DNA of 64,000 nt from Streptomyces melanogenes (GCF_014649795.1 NZ_BMTS01000012.1:124001-188000); one strand, 5' to 3'; shown: positions 16,597 through 25,775, counted from the first letter of the stretch. The notes: generated by a model from the letters alone, not told the origin. Numbers and translations are program-made.

Positions 16597-17069
16597 CGAC
16601 CCCGTCCTTCACGGTGGCCGAACTGGAGGCCCAGGAGGCCGAACTGGAGCTGCCGCGCTTCACGTACGAGGACGCCTGGGCACTCGGCTCCCTCCTGCGG
16701 GAACTGGCTCTGGCCCGCCGGGCCCCGGTCACGATCGACATCCACCGAGGCGCCCAGCAGCTGTTCCGCTGCGCCCTGCCGGGCTCGACCCCGGACAACG
16801 ACGCCTGGGTCGACCGCAAACGCCGCGTCACCGAACGCTACGCGGCCGCCTCCTACCTGGTAGGCGCCCGCTTCCGAGCCAAGAACACGACGTTCGAGGC
16901 CTCCTCCCGCCTGAACCCCGACACCTACGCGGCCCACGGCGGCTCGTTCCCCCTACGGGTGACGGGCGCGGGCGTCATCGGCACGGTCACGGTCTCGGGC
17001 CTGCCGCAGGTGGAGGACCATGCGTTGGTGGTGGAGGCTCTGCGGGGGTTCATGGGGCGGGTGGGTTAG
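16593..17069 (+). CDS. UPF0303/HbpS-GlcG fold protein
   Basis: The 158-residue protein of the UPF0303 family (HbpS/GlcG-like domain) has the pattern ALGSLLRELA, VTIDIHRG, and a central RVTERYAAAS with a late FPLRVTGAGVIGTVTVSGLPQ loop. The GTG start at 16593 overlaps the stop of the dehydrogenase gene, so the two are co-translated. Relatives are small soluble proteins, some haem-binding, with no agreed function. Its constant company with Gfo/Idh dehydrogenases suggests a helper role in the same pathway. Confidence 0.8.
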   Translation: MTTPSFTVAELEAQEAELELPRFTYEDAWALGSLLRELALARRAPVTIDIHRGAQQLFRCALPGSTPDNDAWVDRKRRVTERYAAASYLVGARFRAKNTTFEASSRLNPDTYAAHGGSFPLRVTGAGVIGTVTVSGLPQVEDHALVVEALRGFMGRVG

Positions 17070-17121
17070 AGGGGTGTACGGGGGCGGGGCGGCCGGGACC
17101 CTGGGGCCCGGTGGTCGGGGT

Positions 17122-17174
17122 GGGGCAGCCCGGACCCCGACCCGGCGGCGGGGGCGGGGGCAGCCCGGACCCCG
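17122..17174. repeat. Local 18-bp direct repeat
   Basis: GGGGCAGCCCGGACCCCG occurs at 17122-17139 and again at 17157-17174 in the 160-bp gap between two convergent genes. Each unit is partly self-complementary (GGGG...CCCC), so it may act as a terminator. No other copy was noticed in the window. Confidence 0.6.
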
Positions 17175-17230
17175 GGTGCGGGGCACGGGAGAGCGCGATC
17201 CGCGCACCCGCATCCCCGGCCCGGCGGCGC

Positions 17231-18088
17231 CTACGCGTCCTTGAGCTCCTGGCGCTGTCGGCCCAGCCCCTCGATCTCCAGCTCCACCACGTCCCCCGCC
17301 CGCAGATACGGCTTCGGCTCCGGCTGGCCCATCGCCACGCCCGCCGGGGTGCCCGTGTTGATGATGTCGCCGGGGTACAGGGTCATGAACTGGCTCACGT
17401 AGCGGACGACCTCCGCGACCGGGAAGATCTGGGCCGCCGTGGAGCCGTTCTGCTTCAGTTCGCCGTTCACCCACAGGCGGAGCGACAGCGCCTGCGGGTC
17501 CGGGACCTCGTCGCGGGTGACCAGCCAGGGGCCCAGCGGGTTGAACGTCTCGCAGTTCTTGCCCTTGTCCCAGGTGCCGCCGCGCTCGATCTGGAACTCC
17601 CGCTCGGACACGTCGTGCGACACCGCGTACCCCGCGACGTACGCCAGCGGGTCCTCGTCGTCGGCCACATAGCGGGCCGTGCGGCCGATGACGATCGCGA
17701 GCTCGACCTCCCAGTCGGTCTTCACCGACCGGCGGGGCACCAGGACCGTGTCGTTCGGGCCGACGACCGTGTCCGCCGCCTTGAAGAAGACGACCGGCTC
17801 GGCCGGGATCGCCGCCCCCGTCTCGGCGGCGTGGTCGTGGTAGTTCAGCCCGATGCACACGACCTTGCCGATCCGGGCGACCGGCGGGCCGACGCGCTGC
17901 CCGGCCGCGTCGAGCGCGGGCAGCACACCGGTGTCGGCCGCGGCCCGTATCCGGTCCAGGGCGAACTCGTCGGCGAGCAGGTCACCGTCGATGTCCGCCA
18001 CGAGCCCGGACAGGTCCCGCAGGGTCCCGTCGGCGGCGAGCAGCGCGGGGCGCTCGTTGCCTGCCGTGCCTACGCGCAGCAGCTTCAT
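17231..18088 (-). CDS. Fumarylacetoacetate hydrolase family protein
   Basis: The 285-residue protein has the FAH C-terminal fold: CIGLNYHDHAAE (His for catalysis), DWEVELAIVIG with metal-binding Glu residues, and PGDIINTGTPAGVAMG near the end. Family members hydrolyse or decarboxylate beta-diketo acids in aromatic or sugar-acid catabolism. ATG 18088 has AGGGAG eight bases upstream; a 41-residue extension further upstream is Arg-rich and crosses a palindrome. No pathway partner is adjacent, so the substrate is open. Confidence 0.87.
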   Translation of the reverse strand: MKLLRVGTAGNERPALLAADGTLRDLSGLVADIDGDLLADEFALDRIRAAADTGVLPALDAAGQRVGPPVARIGKVVCIGLNYHDHAAETGAAIPAEPVVFFKAADTVVGPNDTVLVPRRSVKTDWEVELAIVIGRTARYVADDEDPLAYVAGYAVSHDVSEREFQIERGGTWDKGKNCETFNPLGPWLVTRDEVPDPQALSLRLWVNGELKQNGSTAAQIFPVAEVVRYVSQFMTLYPGDIINTGTPAGVAMGQPEPKPYLRAGDVVELEIEGLGRQRQELKDA

Positions 18089-18141
18089 GGTCTGTCTCCC
18101 TAGGTCGAGCCTGGCCCGGCCGATGGGTGGCGGCCATCGGA

Positions 18142-18157
18142 AGGATCGTTCGATCCT
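18142..18157. promoter_or_regulatory. 16-bp palindrome upstream of the FAA hydrolase gene
   Basis: AGGATCG-TT-CGATCCT is a perfect palindrome with 7-bp arms, 53 bp before the ATG of the FAA hydrolase gene. Size and position fit an IclR- or FadR-like repressor site. No regulator gene is adjacent. Confidence 0.45.
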
Positions 18158-18201
18158 CCAAGGTCGGCGTCCACTCCGCAAGACCCCGTTCACACACTGG
18201 A

Positions 18202-18237
18202 CCTCCCCCAAGCTCTTAAAGAGCAGGGGGGACCCCC
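18202..18237. repeat. Short hairpin repeat, family B, copy 2
   Basis: CCCCCAAGCTCTTAAAGAGC followed by AGGGGGG is a near-perfect hairpin and the reverse complement of the 13262-13298 copy. The stop codon of the YidC gene (18216-18218) and its last codons lie inside it. It probably serves as the transcription terminator for that gene. Confidence 0.8.
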
Positions 18238-18992
18238 ACCGCGGCAGTAGCCACGGGGGCCGCAGCCGCCTCCCGGTACAGGTACGCCCGCTCCAGCGCC
18301 GACCACGTCGTGCTCGTCACCACGTACAGCGCGGCCGCCAGCGGCATCACCGCCACCGTGATCAGCGTGCCGAACGACATCAGCGGCATGAACTTCGTCA
18401 TCGCGTCCAGACCCGGCACCCCCTCCTGCTGGTCGGCCGGGACCAGCGGCTGGGTCGCGAGCTGCCGCTTCGTACGTCGGTAGTTGAAGGTCGCGATCCC
18501 GGCGACGAAGAGGAACAGGCCCACATAGACCAGGCCCTGGCCGCCTATGAGCCCGCCGTGGCCGAGCGCGTCCGCCCAGCGGCCGCGCAGCGGGGCGGAG
18601 AGCAGGGTGTGGTCGAGCAGCGTGGTGTGGCCGCCGCCGAAGCCGGAGTCCGAGAACAGCTGGTAGAGGAGGAAGAACGCGGGCAGCTGGAGCAGGCTCG
18701 GCAGGCACCCGGAGAACGGCGACACCTTCTCGGCGGCGTGCAGCTCCGCGACCGCCTTGCGCAGCCGCTCGGGGTCCTTGCGGTGCTTCTTGCGCAGCTC
18801 GGCCAGCTGCGGCTGGAGCTTGGCGCGGGCCTGCTGACCCCGGGCCGCCTGCCGGGACAGGGGGTGCACGGCGAGCCGTACGAGCATCGTGAACAGCACG
18901 ATCGCGGCGGCGGCCGCGGAGCCGTGGAAGAGCGGCTGGACCAGGTCGGCGAGGCGCTCGACCAGGCTGGCGAATACGGCGAATACGGACAT
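18216..18992 (-). CDS. YidC/Oxa1-family membrane insertase paralogue
   Basis: The 258-residue membrane protein has the YidC/Oxa1 core: helix around residues 24-45 with the conserved Arg in MLVRLAVHPLS, a charged cytosolic loop (QLAELRKKHRKDPERL), and helices LPAFFLLYQLF, GLVYVGLFLFVAG and FMPLMSFGTLITVAVMPLAAALYVVTS. It inserts proteins in the membrane. This is a short second copy, not the one expected beside rpmH/rnpA. The last five residues (VPPAL) are read from repeat family B, which suggests the repeat was inserted at or has replaced the original end. Confidence 0.88.
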   Translation of the reverse strand: MSVFAVFASLVERLADLVQPLFHGSAAAAAIVLFTMLVRLAVHPLSRQAARGQQARAKLQPQLAELRKKHRKDPERLRKAVAELHAAEKVSPFSGCLPSLLQLPAFFLLYQLFSDSGFGGGHTTLLDHTLLSAPLRGRWADALGHGGLIGGQGLVYVGLFLFVAGIATFNYRRTKRQLATQPLVPADQQEGVPGLDAMTKFMPLMSFGTLITVAVMPLAAALYVVTSTTWSALERAYLYREAAAAPVATAAVGVPPAL

Positions 18993-19146
18993 GGAAAGCC
19001 TCCGGAGTCACGTCTGAGCGTCTGGGGGCGCGCGCCGCAGAGCTGCGCTTCAGGGCGCAGGGCATGGCATAGGCATACGTGCGTACGCGCGCGGGACAGA
19101 GCGGTGTGACGGCCCGGCGGAGGGCGAAAAGGGAGGTGGTGCAGCC

Positions 19147-19467
19147 CTACGCGGCCGTGGCCGTCATGGCGAGGCGGCCGGGGGCTCGGGGCCTGGGCCG
19201 CCCAGACGCGTCGGGATCGCACTGCGGCAGGAAGGCGGTGCGCCGCTCACGGTCCCGTATCGCGGTCCGTATGTGCGCACGCGGCACCTTGGGCACCGCA
19301 CGCGAGGCGAGCAGCGCGCAGACGGCGAGGGCGGAGGCGGTCGCGGCCGTGGCGGCCAGGGCGACGGCGCCGGAGAGGATGCCGCCCTCGATGAGGAGCA
19401 GCTCGGCGAGAAGGAAGAGGAGCAGGCCGAAGGAACAGCGCACCGATGCCATGCGGCTGCCGGTCAT
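19147..19467 (-). CDS. Small membrane protein (DUF6412-like)
   Basis: The 106-residue protein has two hydrophobic segments (FGLLLFLLAELLLIEGG and a long Ala-rich stretch around residues 34-55) and a polar basic tail. ATG 19467 has GGGGGAAG just upstream and is preferred to the start 66 bp further up. It lies upstream of the YidC paralogue on the same strand (154-bp gap). Its function is unknown. Confidence 0.6.
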   Translation of the reverse strand: MTGSRMASVRCSFGLLLFLLAELLLIEGGILSGAVALAATAATASALAVCALLASRAVPKVPRAHIRTAIRDRERRTAFLPQCDPDASGRPRPRAPGRLAMTATAA

Positions 19468-19739
19468 GCTTCCCCCCTCGTCCGTCTCCCTGACCATCCA
19501 CCCGAGCACATGTCGCCCGAGCAGGTGTGCCAACTCCTTGTTCTCCTGCCGTTATACACGACCGCTCGGACAATCGGGCAGCCTGTGGATAAGTCGGCCA
19601 ACGGTCGGCCGGTGGCAGGTCAGCGGCCGGTCCGCCGCATCGGTTCGTCGGCGGGCGTGACCTTGGCGGTGCCGGCGGCGGCGAGCGAGCTGCTGCTGCG
19701 ACCGCGTCGTACGGCCGTGGGCCGGCGGGACCGCACGGC

Positions 19740-20615
19740 TCACCGGGGCCGCATCGAGGCGAGCTTCCCCCACACGACGAGCCGGTACCGCGACGTGAAC
19801 TCCGGGGTGCAGGTGGTGAGCGTGATGTAGTAGCCGCGCTCCTCGTATCCGTACTTCGTACGGACGTCACTGCGCGGTACGGGTGCGATCACCGCACTGT
19901 CCTGGGCGGAGGTCTGCGGCAGCGTCCTGTCCACCAGATAGGTGAAAACGGCGTCCCGCGTCTCGACGACGAGCTTGTCGCCGGGCCGCAGCCGGTTGAC
20001 GTAACGGAAGGGCTCGCCATGGGTGTTGCGATGCCCTGCGAGCGCGAAGTTCCCGGCCTGCCCGGGCTGCGCGGTCCCGGCGTAGTGCCCCACGTACCCC
20101 TTGTCGAGGACGCCGCGCTTGCTGATGCCCTCGGCGATGGGGGCGGTGACGCCGAGGGAGGGGAGGCGGAGGACGGCGTAGGCGCGGTCGGGGACGACGG
20201 GCGTCTTGCGGGCGAGGGTGGGCGCTTCGACGGGGGCCGACGGGGTGGCGGGCGAGACGGCCCCCACGGGAGCGGGTTCAGGGCTCCGCGGCTCCACCGG
20301 ACTTCCCTGACCTACCCACTCCCGCTCCAGAGAGCGTACGGTCTGCCGGGCCTCGTGCCGGGCCTCGCGGTTGGTCCACCACAGCTGGTGGGCGACGAGC
20401 AGGAGGAGGACGAGCCCGAGGGTGACGACGGCTTCGGCGCCGGTCCAGAGGGTGCGGCCGAGGGGACGAAGCCGTACGGGCTCGCGGGACGGAGGCTTCC
20501 GCACTCCCCGCACAGGGCGCGCGAAGGACGTACGCACTCCCCTCAGCGACCGCAGGGCGCGCGTCAAAACGGTCCGCCCCCGGGAGCGCCCCTGCACCAC
20601 CACCGGTATCCGCAC
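19740..20615 (-). CDS. Class E sortase
   Basis: The 291-residue protein has a basic N-terminal 55 residues, a membrane helix (about 61-77), a Pro-rich linker and the sortase domain. Catalytic residues are His195 (LAGHRNTHG), Cys269 (TTCTPE) and an Arg in SRYR (276 or 278). Class E sortases attach LAxTG proteins such as chaplins to the Streptomyces wall. No substrate gene is adjacent; the nearest LAxTG protein is 13418-14185. The GTG at 20615 is used, though the long basic leader leaves a shorter start possible. Confidence 0.9.
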   Translation of the reverse strand: MRIPVVVQGRSRGRTVLTRALRSLRGVRTSFARPVRGVRKPPSREPVRLRPLGRTLWTGAEAVVTLGLVLLLLVAHQLWWTNREARHEARQTVRSLEREWVGQGSPVEPRSPEPAPVGAVSPATPSAPVEAPTLARKTPVVPDRAYAVLRLPSLGVTAPIAEGISKRGVLDKGYVGHYAGTAQPGQAGNFALAGHRNTHGEPFRYVNRLRPGDKLVVETRDAVFTYLVDRTLPQTSAQDSAVIAPVPRSDVRTKYGYEERGYYITLTTCTPEFTSRYRLVVWGKLASMRPR

Positions 20616-20701
20616 GCGCGCACCATAAGGGCTCCCCCGTCAACTCACCAGGGCCGGAACACCCCTCCGCTTGGGCCCCGCACAGCAGTACGGTGTCCCT
20701 C

Positions 20702-21724
20702 ATGCGCCCCGACACGCCTGCCGATCACACCGATCACACCGCCGAAGCCGAGCGTCTGCTGCGCACCGCGGCCCAGTACCCCGAGGACCACGAGCCGCTC
20801 CTCCTCCAGGCGGCGGCCCACCTGGAGCTGGCCGGCGACCGCGAGCGAGCCACGGCGCTCTACGACCGCCTCCTCGCCGCCGAGCCCGAGCCCGAGCACC
20901 CGGCCCTGATCAAGGCCTTCAAGGCGGCGAACCTCTGGGAGTACGGTCACGAGGCGGAGGCGCGGGCGATCATCGAGGGCATCCGCGGCTCGGCGCCCCG
21001 GGACCCGGCCCCGTGGGAGATCGTCGCGGAGACGCTGGAGACGCACGACGAGCTGGACGCGGCGCACGCGACCCTGACGACGGCGCTCACGCTCCTGCTC
21101 CCCGCCGACGACCCGACGGCGGACATCCCGTACCCCACCCAGTCCTTGCTCACGGCCCGCCACCGCGTACGCCGCCTGCTGGCCCTGGACCATGACTCCT
21201 GGGACGAACTCGCGGACCGCCTCCACCGCGCCGAGATCACCCTGGACGAACTCCACGACCCCAAGCGCCTGTGGTCCCTGGGCTCGGACGACCCGGCGGA
21301 ACTGAAGGCGGAACTGGCCCGCCTGCGCACGGAGTTGGGCACGTACCGGGCGGCCCTCTCCCGCCCGTTCCCGGTGGCGGTCCTGCACTGGCCGGCCCCC
21401 GAACTGGACGAACTCCTCACGGCCTACCCGTCCTTGTCCACGGAATACCCCACCCACGCGGCCCACCTCCTGGACATCGAGGCGTCCCTACGCGAACTCT
21501 CAGCGACAGGCACGGCCAACCTAGGCATCGTCACAGGCACAGTCCCGTCCTACGAGGCCTTCGCCGCCTCAGAATCCTCGTCCCCATCGAACGCGGACCT
21601 CCTCCCCCAGTACGCGACGACGCTCGCGGCCCGGGGCCGCGCGGTGGCTTGGCCGCCTCGGCGGGGGGAGGCTTGTTGGTGTGGGTCGGGGGTGGCTTAT
21701 TCGGAGTGCCACGGGGCAATGTGA
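20702..21724 (+). CDS. SEC-C motif protein with TPR-like N-terminus
   Basis: The 340-residue protein has helical TPR-like repeats in the first about 130 residues (EAERLLRTAAQ, ALIKAFKAANLWEYG) and a C-terminal SEC-C zinc motif CWCGSGVAYSECHG. SEC-C ends usually bind zinc and mediate protein contacts, as in SecA. The ATG at 20702 is chosen over GTG 20693 because 4 codons separate them and homology cannot decide. It marks the conserved side of the junction with the accessory island that starts near 21.75 kb. Confidence 0.78.
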   Translation: MRPDTPADHTDHTAEAERLLRTAAQYPEDHEPLLLQAAAHLELAGDRERATALYDRLLAAEPEPEHPALIKAFKAANLWEYGHEAEARAIIEGIRGSAPRDPAPWEIVAETLETHDELDAAHATLTTALTLLLPADDPTADIPYPTQSLLTARHRVRRLLALDHDSWDELADRLHRAEITLDELHDPKRLWSLGSDDPAELKAELARLRTELGTYRAALSRPFPVAVLHWPAPELDELLTAYPSLSTEYPTHAAHLLDIEASLRELSATGTANLGIVTGTVPSYEAFAASESSSPSNADLLPQYATTLAARGRAVAWPPRRGEACWCGSGVAYSECHGAM

Positions 21725-21806
21725 CGGTCGCCGTCTGCGTTGTCAGTGGCCCTTGTTAGAACTGAGTCGCAACGGAATCAAAAACCCAGCGACCCAGGGA
21801 GAAGCC

Positions 21807-24800
21807 GTGGCGGATTCGGGGGATTTCACTCAACCGATCACCGGCGTGTACGAGGAACTGATCACGCAGCAGGTACAGGACCGGATCGACCGCCTGGGCG
21901 CCAGCGGGTGGAAGGTGGTCGAGGCCGAGGTAAGCCCGGAGTCCTCGCCCCATGTGCTCGCCCGGCACGTCGCCGCGGCCGTGCAGCGCCAGCTGCGTCA
22001 GCTTCCGCAGGACAAGCAAGTGGCGGCGGCCAATCGCATCGTGGCGGCGTTCGCCGAGGACCCGGAAGCATCCTCGACGAGCGGCGATTCCACGGACCTC
22101 ATCGCCGACGGCCCCCGGCAGCTGCTGGCTCTCGCCGAGCAGGAAGCGCCGGGGGTGTACGCGATGCGGCCACTCACTCCGCTCTCCGAAGCAGCTCTGA
22201 TCACCAATGCCCCTGACGACCCCAGCCTGGGCAGCGAGCTGCGGGCGGAGCTGGCCACCGCCGACCGCATCGACCTGCTCTGCGCCTTCGTGAAGTGGTA
22301 CGGCCTTCGCGTACTGGAAGACTCGCTGCGGGCCGCGAAGGAGCGGGGCGTCCCCATCCGGGTCATCACCACCACGTACATGGGCGCCACCGACCGCAAC
22401 GCCCTCGACCGGCTGGTGCGGGAGTTCGGCGCGGAAGTCCGCGTCAACTACGAGATCCGCTCCACGCGACTGCACGCCAAGGCATGGCTGTTCCGGCGCA
22501 ACACGGGATTCGACACCGCGTACGTCGGCAGCTCCAACCTCTCCCGAGCTGCGCTCCTCGACGGCCTGGAGTGGAATGTCAGGCTCTCCTCCGTGGCTAC
22601 GCCAACCGTTCTCGACAAGTTCGAGTCGACCTTCGACGCGTACTGGAGTGACAACGCGTTCGAGCACTACGACCCGGACACCCACGCTGAGCGCTTGGAC
22701 GAAGCCCTCGGGCTCGCCGGTGGCACCCGCACCTCGGAAGAGTCGAAGATCAGCCTTTCGGGGCTCGAAGTCCGTGCTTTTCCGCACCAGCGCGACATGC
22801 TGGAGCGTCTCAACGTCGAGCGTGAGGTCCACGGCCGTCGCCGCAATCTGCTGGTGGCGGCGACCGGCACCGGCAAGACCGTGATGGCCGCGCTGGACTA
22901 CCGGGATCTGCTCCAGAGTCGGGGCAAGGATCTGCGACTCCTCTTCGTGGCACACCGCAAGGAAATCCTCAAACAAGCGCGGCGCACCTATCGCGAGGTC
23001 CTGGACGATGCCTCGTTCGGGGAGTTCCTCTACAACGGAGAAGAGCCGCGCACCTGGAAGCACGTCTTCGCCAGCGTGCAATCACTCACCGAACAGCGCT
23101 TGGCACTGCTGGCTGCGGACCACTTCGACGTCATCGTCATCGACGAGTTCCACCACGCCACGGCGAACACCTACCGGCAGGTGATCTCCCACTTCCAGCC
23201 CGAGGACGAGGACCGCGCGCCAGAGCTCCTGGGCCTGACGGCCACCCCGGAGCGGATGGACGGATTCAACGTCCAGGACGAGTTCTTCGACGGCCGCATC
23301 GCCGCCGAAATGCGCCTGTGGGAGGCGCTGGACAACGACCTGCTGTGCCCGTTCCACTATTTCGGCATCCCCGACGGTACCGATCTGAAGGCACTGACCT
23401 GGCAGAAGGGCTCGTACGACATCGGCGAGCTCGGCAGTGTCTACACCGGCAACGACGCCCGAGTGCGACTGATCGTGAAAGCCATCCAACAGAAGATCTC
23501 CCGACCGGGTTCGATGCGCGCGCTCGGATTCTGCGTGACGAAGGATCATGCCCACTTCATGGCCAAACGCTTCAATGAAGCAGGCATCAAGGCCCACGCC
23601 CTCGATAGCGCTTCGTTCCCGGCGGAGCGCGCCGAAACCCTGCAGGCCCTGCGTGACGGCAGAATCCAAGTGATCTTCTCGGTCGACCTGTTCAATGAAG
23701 GACTCGACATCCCCGATGTCGACACCTTGCTGCTTCTGCGGCCCACGAACAGCGCCACGATCTTCCTCCAGCAGTTGGGGCGCGGTCTGCGCCGCACCCC
23801 GAACAAGCCGGTTCTGACCGTGCTCGACTTCATCGGTGAGCACCGCGCCGAGTTCCGCTTCGAGGAGCAGTTCCGCGCTCTGACGAACCTCTCCCGCAAC
23901 CGACTGGTCGACAACCTGAAGCGCGGCTTCCCCCAGCTCCCTTCCGGCTGCCAGATCGTCCTGGAGGGGGTGGCCAAGGACATCGTCCTGGACAACGTGC
24001 GCACCCAGCTGAAGGCAGGCATACGGACACTGGCCTCCGAGGTGAAGGCGTACGCCGAGCTGGGCCTCTCCAACTACCTGACCGAGAGCCGCCGGGAGAT
24101 CAAGGAGCTCTACAAGGGATCCAACTCCTGGACCCGCATTCTGCGTTACGCCAAGCTCATCCCGGAGGAGGCGCCGCCCGGCGAGGAGCAGCTTCTCAAG
24201 CGTGTCCACGCCTTCCTGCACGCCGACGACCGCGAGCGCGTCGAGGCGTACACGCGGCTGCTGGCGGACGACGCCCCTGCGTACGCCGATCTGGACGCCA
24301 AGCAGCAGGGTTACGCCCGCATGCTCTTCTTCAACCTGTGGGACACGGCGGGCGGGTTCTCCAGCTACCAGGAGGGCCTCGACTCGCTCCGCGAGCAGCA
24401 CGCGCTGCGAAGCGAGCTCCGCCAGGTGCTGGCGCACGTCCATGAGCGTACGGATCACCTCCCGCTGGCGATGGAATCGCCGCACCGGGAGCTCCCGCTG
24501 AAGATCCACAGCTCGTACAACCGGTCGGAGATCCTGGCCGCGCTCGGTGTGGCTCGGCTGGGTGGCCAGATGCCCGGTTCATTCGCACAGGGTGTGACGT
24601 GGGTGGACGCACTCAAGACCGACGCGCTGCTGATCACCTTGGAGAAGAACGAGAAGGACTTCTCCCCGACCGTGCGCTACAAGGACTTCGCACAGAGCCC
24701 CTCGCTCTTCCACTGGGAGTCCCAGAGCACCACATCGGCCGACTCCCCGACCGGACGGCGCTACCGCAGCCACGTCGAGCAGGGCAGCCACGTCCTGCTC

Positions 24801-24971
24801 TTCATGCGCCGCTACAAGGACACCGACATCGGCAAGTCCCAGCCCTGGATGCTCTTGGGTCCTGCGACCTATGTGAATCACCGAGGAAGCAAGCCGATGG
24901 CCATAACCTGGCGGCTGCACAACGACCTGCCAGCCGATGTGTGGACGTATGCGCACATCATTGCCGGGTGA
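21807..24971 (+). CDS. PLD-nuclease/SF2 helicase/DUF3427 fusion protein
   Basis: The 1054-residue multidomain protein has, in order, a helical N-terminus; a single phospholipase-D-type HKD nuclease domain (His223-Ala-Lys225, then GSSNLS); a DEAD-like SF2 helicase with Walker A ATGTGKT (Lys357), DEFHH (446-450), LTATPERMDG and motif VI QQLGRGLRR (Arg659); and a C-terminal DUF3427-like region. I start it at GTG 21807, with AGGGAG upstream. The architecture suggests ATP-driven movement on nucleic acid with cleavage. Such fusions often lie in variable islands and some are suspected anti-phage factors. Codon use is less GC-extreme than in neighbours, which suggests transfer. Confidence 0.85.
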   Translation: MADSGDFTQPITGVYEELITQQVQDRIDRLGASGWKVVEAEVSPESSPHVLARHVAAAVQRQLRQLPQDKQVAAANRIVAAFAEDPEASSTSGDSTDLIADGPRQLLALAEQEAPGVYAMRPLTPLSEAALITNAPDDPSLGSELRAELATADRIDLLCAFVKWYGLRVLEDSLRAAKERGVPIRVITTTYMGATDRNALDRLVREFGAEVRVNYEIRSTRLHAKAWLFRRNTGFDTAYVGSSNLSRAALLDGLEWNVRLSSVATPTVLDKFESTFDAYWSDNAFEHYDPDTHAERLDEALGLAGGTRTSEESKISLSGLEVRAFPHQRDMLERLNVEREVHGRRRNLLVAATGTGKTVMAALDYRDLLQSRGKDLRLLFVAHRKEILKQARRTYREVLDDASFGEFLYNGEEPRTWKHVFASVQSLTEQRLALLAADHFDVIVIDEFHHATANTYRQVISHFQPEDEDRAPELLGLTATPERMDGFNVQDEFFDGRIAAEMRLWEALDNDLLCPFHYFGIPDGTDLKALTWQKGSYDIGELGSVYTGNDARVRLIVKAIQQKISRPGSMRALGFCVTKDHAHFMAKRFNEAGIKAHALDSASFPAERAETLQALRDGRIQVIFSVDLFNEGLDIPDVDTLLLLRPTNSATIFLQQLGRGLRRTPNKPVLTVLDFIGEHRAEFRFEEQFRALTNLSRNRLVDNLKRGFPQLPSGCQIVLEGVAKDIVLDNVRTQLKAGIRTLASEVKAYAELGLSNYLTESRREIKELYKGSNSWTRILRYAKLIPEEAPPGEEQLLKRVHAFLHADDRERVEAYTRLLADDAPAYADLDAKQQGYARMLFFNLWDTAGGFSSYQEGLDSLREQHALRSELRQVLAHVHERTDHLPLAMESPHRELPLKIHSSYNRSEILAALGVARLGGQMPGSFAQGVTWVDALKTDALLITLEKNEKDFSPTVRYKDFAQSPSLFHWESQSTTSADSPTGRRYRSHVEQGSHVLLFMRRYKDTDIGKSQPWMLLGPATYVNHRGSKPMAITWRLHNDLPADVWTYAHIIAG

Positions 24972-24979
24972 CCGAGTCC

Positions 24980-25621
24980 TTATGACCTAGACAGGTCAGC
25001 TTCGAACTGCCTCTTGGCATGAGTCAGCGCGAGGCCCGGGTTGCAGCCGTGGGCGTGGAGCCAGTGGAGGAAGTCGCCGATCCCTTCGATCGCGGCTTCC
25101 TCACCGGCCAGCAGACTGAGCGGATTGCTCGGGTGAGGAAACGCTCCGTAAAGCTGGAGGAGCACCTCTGCACGAGCCGTACGACCTCGATGACCGGTGT
25201 GGGCATCCAGCTCGTCCAGGGTCGTGGAAAGCTCACACCACGTGACCTTGGAGTCCGCCCGCAAGATCACACCCCAGCGGTCCGTGATCGCGTCCAACAT
25301 AGCCATCCCCCGGCCCTGTTCGGAGGCGGCGTCTACCGCAAGCAGCGTGGGCAACGCGCGCGTATCCGGGTCGTGGATCTCGATGCGCAAGAAGGTGTCG
25401 TTCATCGAGACGGCGAGCGTCGTGGGCGTTCCGGCGCCGACATGCACGATCACATTGGCCACCAACTCGCTCACGCAAAGCTGGGCGGCATCGACCAACT
25501 CGGGCAGGCCCCACATACCCAGGTGGAGCCTCATGATCCGACGAAGAGCGGCCACCTCCTCCGGCTCCGCTAAGAACGGAAGAGTCCAGGCCTTCCGCGG
25601 CATGCACTGGTCGACATCCAT
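24980..25621 (-). CDS. HATPase (anti-sigma kinase-like) ATP-binding protein
   Basis: The 213-residue protein has an RsbW/SpoIIAB-type ATPase fold: N box in LCVSELVANVIVHVG, G1 region IEIHDPDTR and glycine loop EQGRGMAML. The C-terminal 80 residues are extra and helical (LLAGEEAAIEGIGDFLHWLHAHG). ATG 25621 is preferred; GTG 25633 is also possible. It ends 8 bp from the helicase stop (tail to tail) and is divergent from an XRE/DUF5753 regulator, the usual trio with DUF397 in Streptomyces. It probably signals by partner phosphorylation or sequestration. Confidence 0.82.
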   Translation of the reverse strand: MDVDQCMPRKAWTLPFLAEPEEVAALRRIMRLHLGMWGLPELVDAAQLCVSELVANVIVHVGAGTPTTLAVSMNDTFLRIEIHDPDTRALPTLLAVDAASEQGRGMAMLDAITDRWGVILRADSKVTWCELSTTLDELDAHTGHRGRTARAEVLLQLYGAFPHPSNPLSLLAGEEAAIEGIGDFLHWLHAHGCNPGLALTHAKRQFEADLSRS

Positions 25622-25678
25622 GCCTTTCCCCACCTCTCCTGGCTCGATGGTGCGAGCATGGCAGGGCAGCCATCCCTT

Positions 25679-25693
25679 CGTGCAATTTGCACG
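25679..25693. promoter_or_regulatory. 15-bp perfect palindrome between HATPase and XRE genes
   Basis: CGTGCAA-T-TTGCACG is fully symmetric and lies in the 154-bp divergent promoter region, 57 bp before the HATPase ATG and 82 bp before the XRE GTG. A CTACCGC direct repeat nearer the XRE gene may be a second element. It is the best candidate site for the XRE/DUF5753 protein. Confidence 0.5.
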
Positions 25694-25775
25694 CAGGGAT
25701 TCCCACGTTCGAGCGATTGGCAGCGCACCCCTCTACCGCGGAGACTGAACGTCCGCTACCGCAGATGGAGTTGAC

